From contig CAIXNQ010000051.1 in NCBI GenBank assembly GCA_903920835.1, forward strand, positions 1 through 15,172: a stretch of 15,172 nt of DNA, written 5' to 3'. Within the stretch, counting starts at the first letter, position 1. Each line of letters starts with the position of its first letter. A program made the position numbers and the translations under genes. Below, piece by piece: positions 1-5,824 of the stretch. Source of the DNA: an uncultured Bacteroidota bacterium (lineage in GTDB: Bacteria; Bacteroidota; Bacteroidia; Flavobacteriales; Flavobacteriaceae). The notes beneath the pieces are model-generated. The model saw only the letters and a program-made list of their open reading frames with translations, ran no database searches and was not told the DNA's origin.

Positions 1-110
1 AGCAATCTAATTTTATTAATTAAATCTCCAGTACCACCTTTCCAATTGTGAGAATTAGCTCCTGATACTTTATTAATGAAATGGTTTGTTTTTCTGCTTT
101 CTTTTCTAAA
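1..110 (-). pseudogene. Possible HNH homing-type endonuclease fragment at window edge
   Basis: Reading leftward in the frame shifted by -1 relative to the lptD fragment, 36 codons are open from 110 to 3 and run off the window. The end of this reading contains SGANSHNWKGGTGDL followed by INKIRL. The pattern 'G-x-N-x-x-N-W-K-G-G-hydrophobic/polar-x-L-x-x-x-I-R' is the typical stretch just before the HNH nuclease core in phage and intron homing-type endonucleases. Two stop codons (TAG, TGA at 116-111) lie immediately upstream and there is no start codon in the visible part, so it cannot be translated on its own as seen here. It could be the edge of an inserted element in lptD, an assembly chimera, or chance. 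The nuclease core itself lies outside the window, so this is a resemblance only. Confidence 0.3.
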
Positions 111-256
111 TCACTAACTTTAATGACTTTTGAATTTTCTTTGGTATTTGAAGGGAAAGTGTTTTTTTTAGTAGGTATTTCTTGGGAAAAGACTTTAGAA
201 GTTCCAATACTTAGCAGACAAGTTAATAGAGCGATATAAAATAAGTTTGTATGCAA
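20..256 (-). CDS. lptD: LptD-like LPS assembly protein, N-terminal fragment (truncated)
   Basis: This is the start of what is probably the outer-membrane LPS-assembly protein LptD; only 78 codons remain. The piece has a signal peptide (hydrophobic run FYIALLTCLLSIG, then KVFSQ with likely cleavage after it) followed by a charged, Lys/Ser-rich linker. The family assignment rests on remembered similarity of this leader to flavobacterial LptD and on its divergent position next to the amidase and MCE genes; no LptD jelly-roll or barrel sequence is present. I chose the TTG at 256 because a promoter-like pair (TTTG, 16 nt, TAAGTTTG) lies at 332-305 and would place transcription start near 297. The frame is open back to ATG codons at 361 and 358, and a non-ATG start slightly upstream of 256 would give a better lysine-containing n-region. 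The frame ends in TAA at 20, where a full LptD would run on for some 800 residues, so the gene is disrupted, frameshifted or chimeric here. Confidence 0.5.
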   Translation of the reverse strand: MHTNLFYIALLTCLLSIGTSKVFSQEIPTKKNTFPSNTKENSKVIKVSDLEKKAEKQTISLIKYQELILTIGKVVLEI

Positions 257-304
257 AGGTTTAAATGCTATTTTTGTAAAAATATGAATGGAATTTTGAT
301 ATGC

Positions 305-332
305 CAAACTTACATATAATTTTGGCGTCAAA
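305..332 (-). promoter_or_regulatory. Candidate Bacteroidota promoter for the lptD fragment
   Basis: On the minus strand TTTG (332-329) is followed after 16 nt by TAAGTTTG (312-305), which fits the Bacteroidota consensus TTTG / TAnnTTTG. The spacing is slightly shorter than the usual 17-23 nt. Transcription would begin near 297, upstream of the TTG start at 256, and this argues against the ATG codons at 358-361. Confidence 0.4.
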
Positions 333-391
333 AATAAACATTTAAAAAAATTATACATCAATCATTTTTATAAAAATTAACTTTAATTTCA

Positions 392-1534
392 ATGCATTTA
401 TTTTCTAAAATTAAATTTGTGATTGTTATTCTAATTTGTTTTCAATCAACTTTTTCTGAAGGTCAAACCAATTCAAAATTCAAAATAACCCTTGATGCAG
501 GTCACGGCGGAAAAGATTTTGGTGCGGTCTATAATGGAAGAATAGAAAAGAATGTCGCATTAGCAGTTGTTCTAAAAGTTGGAAAAATTTTAGAAAACCA
601 ATCCAGTATATCAGTAAATTATACTAGAAAAACAGATGTTTTTATAGATTTAATAGAGCGAGCAAACATTGCCAATCGTGTTGATGCCAATATTTTCGTG
701 TCAATTCATTGCAACGCAAATAAAAATCTCGCTGCCGACGGAACCGAAACCTACGTTATGGGGATGACCAAAAACGCTTCAAGTCTTGCAGTTGCTAAAG
801 CAGAAAATGAAGTGGTAACAATGGAAAAAGATTACAAACAAAAGTATAAAGGGTTTGATCCGAAATCTCCCGAAACAATGATAGGACTTACGGTTTTGCA
901 GGAAGAATATATTGAAAACAGTATCGCTCTAGCTAGTAAAGTAGAAAATGCTTTTGAAACTATAGGGAAAAAAATTAGAGCAGGGGGAGTTAAACAAGCT
1001 CCTTACATGGTTTTGCACAAAGCGGCAATGCCGAGAATATTAATCGAAATGGGCTTTATTTCAAATCCGAACGAAGGCACAAAATTAGAATCAGATGAAG
1101 GACAAACAGAAATTGCACAAGCTATTGCTACAGCGATTTTGAGTTATAAAAAAGAATATTTTGGTTCAAACGAAATTATTGAAGAAAAACATAAAAATAA
1201 AGATGAGAAAACAACAACAGAAGTGATAAAACCTGAAATAAAGAACTCTGAAAAGCCCAAAACAAATCAAGTTGAAAATGAAAAAAAAAATTCAGAAGGA
1301 GAAATAACCTATAAAATTCAACTTTCAACCGGAACTAAAAAAATTGCTACAAAACCATCAAATTTTAAAGGTTTAAAAGATATAGAGATTGAAAACGAGA
1401 ATAAATTGTATAAATATTTTTACGGAAATACCTCGAATTATGAAGAAATCAAAACTTTATTAAAAGATGTAAAATCAAAAGGATATTCGACAGCATTTAT
1501 AATAACATTAAAAGACGGAAAAAGAATAAAGTAA
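392..1534 (+). CDS. N-acetylmuramoyl-L-alanine amidase (Amidase_3) with SPOR-like C-terminus
   Basis: Zinc hydrolase that cuts the amide bond between MurNAc and L-Ala of peptidoglycan, used in daughter-cell separation and wall turnover. A signal peptide covers about residues 1-24 (FVIVILICF core, SEGQ at its end), so it acts in the periplasm. The Amidase_3 domain spans about 31-255: LDAGHGG gives the first ligand His38, RIEKN gives Glu52, FVSIHCNA gives His106, and RILIEMGFISN supplies the catalytic Glu219. The insert around residues 120-170 (TETYVMG, then a Lys/Glu-rich helix) is as in AmiC-type enzymes. A charged linker at 258-303 leads to a SPOR-like domain (about 305-380; YKIQLSTG, YKYFYG, GYSTAFIITL), expected to bind denuded glycan at division sites. 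The start is the ATG at 392. It heads the rightward gene series, divergent from lptD. At 380 residues it is of normal length for Bacteroidota amidases. Confidence 0.93.
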   Translation: MHLFSKIKFVIVILICFQSTFSEGQTNSKFKITLDAGHGGKDFGAVYNGRIEKNVALAVVLKVGKILENQSSISVNYTRKTDVFIDLIERANIANRVDANIFVSIHCNANKNLAADGTETYVMGMTKNASSLAVAKAENEVVTMEKDYKQKYKGFDPKSPETMIGLTVLQEEYIENSIALASKVENAFETIGKKIRAGGVKQAPYMVLHKAAMPRILIEMGFISNPNEGTKLESDEGQTEIAQAIATAILSYKKEYFGSNEIIEEKHKNKDEKTTTEVIKPEIKNSEKPKTNQVENEKKNSEGEITYKIQLSTGTKKIATKPSNFKGLKDIEIENENKLYKYFYGNTSNYEEIKTLLKDVKSKGYSTAFIITLKDGKRIK

Positions 1535-1593
1535 TTGACCTCGAAGCAAGAAATCGAATTATTTATTTTATTTTTGTCCCAAATTAAAAAAAA

Positions 1594-2559
1594 TTGAAAA
1601 TCACTAAAGAAATTAAAACAGCAATACTTGTTGTATCCTCGATTCTATTATTTATTTGGGGTTATAGCTACTTGAAAGGCAGAGATTTGTTATCTAATTA
1701 CAAATCCTTTTATGTAGAATATTCAAACGTAGAAGGATTGTCAAAATCAGCAGCTGTGACTATAAACGGATTGGTCGTAGGAAAAGTTTCTAAAATCAAT
1801 TTAGAAAACTCTACAGGAAAATTAATAGTAGAATTACAGATTAAAACTGATTTTCCAATTGCTAAATCAAGCATAATAAACATCTATGAGCCGGGATTGA
1901 TTGGCGGAAAACAAATAGAAATTATTCCGAATTTAAAAGATCAAAATCTTGCTGAAAACGGTCAGGTTTTTAAAGGTACAAACAGAGCAGGATTGACTGA
2001 ATTAGTGAGCGAAAAACTGGCTCCAATTCAAGAAAAACTTGATCGAGTTTTGCTAAATGCTGATAAATTATTAGTTGGAATTAATTCAATTTTAGACAAA
2101 AAGACTCAGGATAACATCAAAAATTCGGTTGCTGAATTGAATAGTACTTTAGAACAATTTCATAAAGCTTCTGAAAATGTAAATTCAATTTTGGTCGAAA
2201 ACAAACCGAAAATCAACGGAATTGTTTCTAATTTCAATCAAGTTTCTAACAATTTCTCTAAAATTTCGGATTCATTAAACAAAGCTGACTTAGGAAAAAC
2301 AGCAAAAAATTTGCAACTTACTTTAGAAAAAGTTGATAAAATATTAGCGGGTCTGGAGTCTGGCAAAGGTAGCATGGGCAAATTATTGAAAGATGAGGCG
2401 CTTTATAATAATTTAACCAAAACTTCAAATGAATTAGAATTGCTTTTGCAAGATGTTCGTTTAAATCCAACACGATATATTAATGTTTCTGTTTTTGGAA
2501 AGAAAAACAAACCTTATGTGGCGCCAGCAAATGATTCTACTATAAAAAGTAAAAAATAA
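1594..2559 (+). CDS. MlaD/MCE family lipid-transport protein
   Basis: Membrane-anchored MCE-domain protein, equivalent to the MlaD substrate-binding part of ABC systems that move phospholipids between inner and outer membranes. One N-terminal transmembrane helix (about residues 8-27) is followed by the MCE domain (about 36-113), with VEGLSKSAAVTINGLVVGKV and the hallmark GLIGGKQIEI. The rest (about 130-300) is predicted helical and polar, with heptad-like leucines (ELNSTLEQFHKA, LQLTLEKVDKIL), consistent with oligomeric coiled coils spanning the periplasm. The start is TTG at 1594; no ATG occurs early in the frame, and residues 2-30 form the required membrane anchor. A TATTTTTG box at 1569-1576 resembles a Bacteroidota -7 element but lacks a good -33 partner, so read-through from the amidase gene 59 nt upstream is equally likely. 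The permease (MlaE) and ATPase (MlaF) are not in this window, so they must be encoded elsewhere. Confidence 0.88.
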   Translation: MKITKEIKTAILVVSSILLFIWGYSYLKGRDLLSNYKSFYVEYSNVEGLSKSAAVTINGLVVGKVSKINLENSTGKLIVELQIKTDFPIAKSSIINIYEPGLIGGKQIEIIPNLKDQNLAENGQVFKGTNRAGLTELVSEKLAPIQEKLDRVLLNADKLLVGINSILDKKTQDNIKNSVAELNSTLEQFHKASENVNSILVENKPKINGIVSNFNQVSNNFSKISDSLNKADLGKTAKNLQLTLEKVDKILAGLESGKGSMGKLLKDEALYNNLTKTSNELELLLQDVRLNPTRYINVSVFGKKNKPYVAPANDSTIKSKK

Positions 2560-2566
2560 ATTGATT

Positions 2567-3877
2567 ATGAACTACATATCAAACATTTTATTTGCCATTT
2601 TATTAACCGTTGGAACTGGTTTTTTTGTTAAAAACATAAAAAAAATCATTCGGAATATTAAACTGGGTAAAGACATAAATCGAAGTAATGATTCCAAACT
2701 GCGCTGGAAAAACATGGCGATGATTGCCTTAGGTCAATCAAAAATGGTGAAACGACCGATTGCTGGAATTTTACATATTTTTGTTTATGTAGGTTTTGTT
2801 ATTCTCAATATCGAATTGTTAGAAATCATTATCGACGGGCTTTTCGGAACACATCGTGTTTTCTCATCTTTAGGTTTGCCATACACAATATTAATTTCCT
2901 CTTTTGAAATTCTTGCTGCAATCGTGCTTTTTACAGTCATAATTTTTTGGTTGAGAAGAAACGTAATTCAATTGAAACGTTTTGTGAGTTCTGATTTAAA
3001 AGGTTGGCCAAAATCTGATGCAAATTACATTTTATATTTTGAAATTGTTTTGATGAGCTTATTTTTCTTAATGAATGCAAGCGATATACATCAACAAATG
3101 CAAATACCTGAAGCATTTCCAATTTCAAAATATATTTTTCCTGTTTTCAGTAATTTGAATCACGGAACGGTTGAAATTTTAGAAAAATTATTTTGGTGGA
3201 TGCACATCACCGGAATTTTGATTTTCTTAAACTATTTATATTACTCCAAACATTTACACATTTTACTGGCTTTTCCGAACACCTATTATGCGGACTTAAA
3301 TGCCAAAGGAAAATTTGACAATCTAGAAAGTGTGACCAAAGAAGTGAAGCTCATGATGGATCCAAATGCAGATCCTTTTGCAGCAGCTCCAATAGATGAA
3401 AATTCTGTTCCAAGCAAATTCGGAGCAAGCGATCTCATGGATTTGAATTGGGTTCAATTAATGAACGCCTATACTTGCACGGAATGTGGAAGATGTACTT
3501 CTGCTTGTCCAGCTAATCAAACAGGTAAAAAACTTTCTCCTCGAAAAATAATGATGGATACCAGAGATCGTTTGGTTGAGGTAGGTAATAACATTGACTC
3601 AAACAACGGCGTATTTGTTACAGATAACAAATCACTTTTAAACGATTATATTTCGGTTGAAGAACTTTGGGCATGTACCACTTGCAATGCTTGTGTTGAA
3701 GAATGCCCAGTTAACATTAGCCCTTTGTCTATAATTATGGATATGCGTCGTTATTTGGTAATGGAGCAAAGCGCAGCCCCAATGTCTTTAAACGCAATGA
3801 TGTCCAATATTGAAAACAATGGCGCACCTTGGCAATACAACCAAATGGACAGGTTAAATTGGAAGGATGAATATTAG
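2567..3877 (+). CDS. Membrane-anchored [4Fe-4S] oxidoreductase subunit, HdrE/HdrD-like
   Basis: Integral-membrane electron-transfer subunit. The N-terminal ~230 residues resemble the cytochrome-b-like/HdrE or nitrate-reductase-gamma module, with about five hydrophobic segments (near 5-25, 66-88, 108-130, 155-172, 208-226) and histidines in membrane-border positions (His70, and the SKHLHI motif near 227-232) that could ligate heme. The C-terminal part carries two [4Fe-4S] motifs of the CxxCxxCxxxCP type: Cys304-Cys307-Cys310-Cys314 and Cys370-Cys373-Cys376-Cys380. This arrangement matches the first half of HdrD/GlpC-type proteins; the cysteine-rich CCG half is encoded separately at 4450-5241. 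Together they probably pass electrons between a quinone pool and a soluble partner that the window does not reveal. The ATG at 2567 is preferred to an in-frame TTG at 2561 and lies only 7 nt after the mlaD-like stop, indicating cotranscription. Confidence 0.88.
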   Translation: MNYISNILFAILLTVGTGFFVKNIKKIIRNIKLGKDINRSNDSKLRWKNMAMIALGQSKMVKRPIAGILHIFVYVGFVILNIELLEIIIDGLFGTHRVFSSLGLPYTILISSFEILAAIVLFTVIIFWLRRNVIQLKRFVSSDLKGWPKSDANYILYFEIVLMSLFFLMNASDIHQQMQIPEAFPISKYIFPVFSNLNHGTVEILEKLFWWMHITGILIFLNYLYYSKHLHILLAFPNTYYADLNAKGKFDNLESVTKEVKLMMDPNADPFAAAPIDENSVPSKFGASDLMDLNWVQLMNAYTCTECGRCTSACPANQTGKKLSPRKIMMDTRDRLVEVGNNIDSNNGVFVTDNKSLLNDYISVEELWACTTCNACVEECPVNISPLSIIMDMRRYLVMEQSAAPMSLNAMMSNIENNGAPWQYNQMDRLNWKDEY

Positions 3878-3955
3878 AATATCAAATAATTTTTTAATAA
3901 AGTGGTGAGGCTTGACAAATAGTTAATAATAATTTTAAAAGTAAAATATTAAGAA

Positions 3956-4402
3956 ATGGACTCAAAAGAAATTGAAAAAAGCCTCCAAGAGCATACAGAA
4001 AACGGACAAAAAGTTAGTCCAATTCTGCCCGAAGGTGTAAAAAATTATTTAATTGATATTGACGGAACTGTTTGTGACGACATTCCTAATGAAGAACCAG
4101 AACGAATGTTGACCGCAGAACTTTATCCTGATGCTTTGGTAACTCTTAATAAATGGTATGATGAGGGCCACATTATTTTCTTTTTTACTTCAAGAACGGA
4201 AGCACACAGAGAATATACTGAAATTTGGTTAAAAAAACACGGTTTCAAATACCACGGAATTTTGTTTGGAAAACCACGAGGCGGCAATTATCACTGGATA
4301 GATAATCATTTAGTCAAAGCAACTCGATATAGAGGGAAATTTACTGATTTAGTAGAAAAAGAAGTTACAATTCAGGTTTTTGATGACGAGCATCACGAAT
4401 AA
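3956..4402 (+). CDS. Small HAD-superfamily phosphatase-like protein
   Basis: A 148-residue cytosolic protein with HAD-fold motifs. Motif I is YLIDIDGTVCDD (nucleophile Asp34, second Asp36), motif II is FFFTSRT (Ser/Thr near 79-81), a lysine occurs in LFGKPRGGNY (Lys106), and the acidic residue in YHWIDNH (Asp116) may serve as the metal-binding motif. The lack of a cap domain and the short length make it a minimal HAD. The TSRT...GILFGKPRGG pattern recalls polynucleotide-kinase-3'-phosphatase-like and LNS2-like members. Similar Bacteroidota proteins are, as I recall, sometimes labelled 'phosphoheptose isomerase', but no SIS-type sugar isomerase features are visible, so I do not support that name. 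The substrate is unknown. It lies between the two halves of the Fe-S module (78 nt after the first, 47 nt before the second), probably in the same transcript; a functional link to that module is only suggested by position. Confidence 0.75.
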   Translation: MDSKEIEKSLQEHTENGQKVSPILPEGVKNYLIDIDGTVCDDIPNEEPERMLTAELYPDALVTLNKWYDEGHIIFFFTSRTEAHREYTEIWLKKHGFKYHGILFGKPRGGNYHWIDNHLVKATRYRGKFTDLVEKEVTIQVFDDEHHE

Positions 4403-4412
4403 ATTTTAGAAT

Positions 4413-4433
4413 TGACAATTTATAGCGTTGTCA
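4413..4433. repeat. Short inverted repeat between HAD and CCG genes
   Basis: TGACAA (4413-4418) and TTGTCA (4428-4433) are exact reverse complements separated by 9 nt. The stem is only 6 bp and AT-rich, with no following T-run, so a terminator is unlikely. It could be an operator half-site pair or chance. Confidence 0.2.
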
Positions 4434-4449
4434 CTATACAATTAAAAAT

Positions 4450-5241
4450 ATGTCAGAAGTATTAATAGTGCCAACAATGGCAGAAATGTTAGCTCAAGGC
4501 AAACAACCCGAAGTATTGTTTTGGGTAGGTTGTGCAGGAAGTTTTGATGATCGAGCAAAAAAAATAACCAAAGCTTTTGTAAGAATTTTAAATCAAGCCA
4601 AAGTTGATTTTGCAGTTCTCGGAACAGAAGAAAGTTGCACAGGAGACCCAGCAAAAAGGGCAGGAAATGAGTTTTTGTTTCAAATGCAAGCCATGATGAA
4701 TATTGAGGTGCTCAATGCTTATGAAGCTAAAAAGATTGTAACCGCTTGCCCTCATTGCTTTAATACTTTGAAAAATGAATATCCAGAACTAGGAGGGACT
4801 TATGAAGTTGTTCATCACACAGAATTTTTAAAATCACTTTTAGACTCAGGAAGACTAACCATAGAAGGAGGTCAATTCAAAGGAAAAAGAATCACTTTTC
4901 ACGACCCTTGTTATTTAGGCAGAGCCAATTCTATTTACGAAGCACCCAGAGATTTAATTCAGAAATTAGATGCCGAGTTGGTTGAAATGAAACGTTCAAA
5001 AGCAAATGGTTTATGCTGTGGCGCGGGCGGTGCTCAAATGTTTAAAGACGCAGAAAAAGGAGATAAAGAAATAAATATGGAACGAACAGATGACGCTTTA
5101 GAAGCGCAACCAGATATTATTGCTGCTGCTTGTCCTTTTTGCAACACAATGATGACTGACGGAGTAAAAAATAAAGAAAAAGAAGCTCAAGTTAAAATTA
5201 TGGATGTTGCCGAATTAATTGCAGCTGCTCAAGATTTATAG
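4450..5241 (+). CDS. Cysteine-rich (CCG domain) Fe-S oxidoreductase subunit, HdrB/LutA-like
   Basis: Soluble subunit with two cysteine-rich CCG domains, as in HdrB, LutA/LldE, GlpC and the C-terminal half of HdrD; such domains bind an unusual Fe-S cluster and are the site of electron transfer to a disulfide or flavoprotein partner. The second domain is canonical: Cys154 (HDPCYLG), Cys189-Cys190-Gly (LCCGAGG), Cys228-x2-Cys231 (AACPFCNTM). The first is a variant: Cys28 (WVGCAG), Cys63 in SCTGD where the usual second cysteine is replaced by Thr, and Cys100-x2-Cys103 (TACPHCFNT). There is no signal peptide or membrane segment. It completes the membrane Fe-S protein at 2567-3877, the pair corresponding to a split HdrD-type enzyme. 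The 263-residue length is normal for a two-CCG-domain subunit. Confidence 0.87.
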   Translation: MSEVLIVPTMAEMLAQGKQPEVLFWVGCAGSFDDRAKKITKAFVRILNQAKVDFAVLGTEESCTGDPAKRAGNEFLFQMQAMMNIEVLNAYEAKKIVTACPHCFNTLKNEYPELGGTYEVVHHTEFLKSLLDSGRLTIEGGQFKGKRITFHDPCYLGRANSIYEAPRDLIQKLDAELVEMKRSKANGLCCGAGGAQMFKDAEKGDKEINMERTDDALEAQPDIIAAACPFCNTMMTDGVKNKEKEAQVKIMDVAELIAAAQDL

Positions 5242-5251
5242 ACTCGAGAAA

Positions 5252-5297
5252 AAGATGCAAGAAACAAGATTCAACAAGAAAGATGCAAGAAACAAGA
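5252..5297. repeat. Two direct copies of an 18-bp intergenic repeat
   Basis: AAGATGCAAGAAACAAGA occurs at 5252-5269 and again at 5280-5297, start-to-start 28 nt. It is followed by purine-rich AACTAAAA-type runs up to the ATG at 5331. The stretch lies between the CCG protein and the next gene, contains no coding potential, and looks like a low-complexity duplicated spacer; no fold or promoter is apparent. Confidence 0.7.
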
Positions 5298-5330
5298 CTT
5301 TCAACTAAAAACTAAAAACTTACAACTAAA

Positions 5331-5813
5331 ATGTACATTCCATTTGAAAATTTACCCGAAGAATCTAAAATCTGGATTTATCAATCAAACAGAAAATTTT
5401 CTGAGGAAGAAATGAATGAAATTGCATCTGATTTAGAAGTTTTCATTCAAAATTGGAGTGCACACGGAACAAGTTTAGAAGCTTCATTTTTACTTAAATA
5501 CAATCGATTTATTATTTTAGCAGTAAATCAAGAAGTTCAAACAGCAACTGGTTGTTCGATAGATGCTTCGGTTCAAATGATTCAAAATCTAGAACAAAAA
5601 TTCAAAGTGGATTTGCTCGATAAAATGAACGTTACATTTAAAAATGGCGAACATGTTGCGCATAAATCACTTTTAGAATTTAAAAAAATGGCAAAAGACA
5701 AAGCCGTTACAGAAAACACAATCGTGTTTAATAATCTCGTAAATTCTATTGAAGAATTTAATGAAAACTGGGAAGTTCCTGCTGGAGAAAGTTGGCACAG
5801 TCGGTTTTTTTAA
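5331..5813 (+). CDS. Conserved protein of unknown function (160 aa)
   Basis: I recognise this as a Bacteroidota-conserved protein, but no function can be assigned. It begins MYIPFENLPEESKIWIYQSN; other memorable stretches are FIQNWSAHGTSLEASF, the NQEVQTATGCSIDASVQMIQ segment and the C-terminal VPAGESWHSRFF. There is no signal peptide, membrane helix, Walker A or Walker B motif. Database copies are, as I recall, sometimes called 'ABC transporter ATPase'; nothing in the sequence supports that. The composition suggests a compact cytosolic alpha/beta protein with acidic N-terminus. The conserved C-SIDASV and W-SRFF stretches would be natural places to look for an active or binding site. It is followed after only 11 nt by the GH3 lipoprotein gene, so the two are very likely cotranscribed. 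Confidence 0.8.
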   Translation: MYIPFENLPEESKIWIYQSNRKFSEEEMNEIASDLEVFIQNWSAHGTSLEASFLLKYNRFIILAVNQEVQTATGCSIDASVQMIQNLEQKFKVDLLDKMNVTFKNGEHVAHKSLLEFKKMAKDKAVTENTIVFNNLVNSIEEFNENWEVPAGESWHSRFF

Positions 5814-5824
5814 ACCTATACTAA

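Noticed and set aside
3956..4402. Phosphoheptose isomerase
   Set aside because: The visible motifs are HAD-type (DIDGT, TSRT); there is no SIS sugar-isomerase signature and the protein is shorter than that family.
4413..4433. Rho-independent terminator between the HAD and CCG genes
   Set aside because: The inverted repeat has only a 6-bp AT-rich stem and no T-run, and the flanking genes appear to belong together.
4442..4654. 70-codon minus-strand hydrophobic frame
   Set aside because: It is antisense to the start of the CCG-domain gene, whose cysteine motifs are clearly real.
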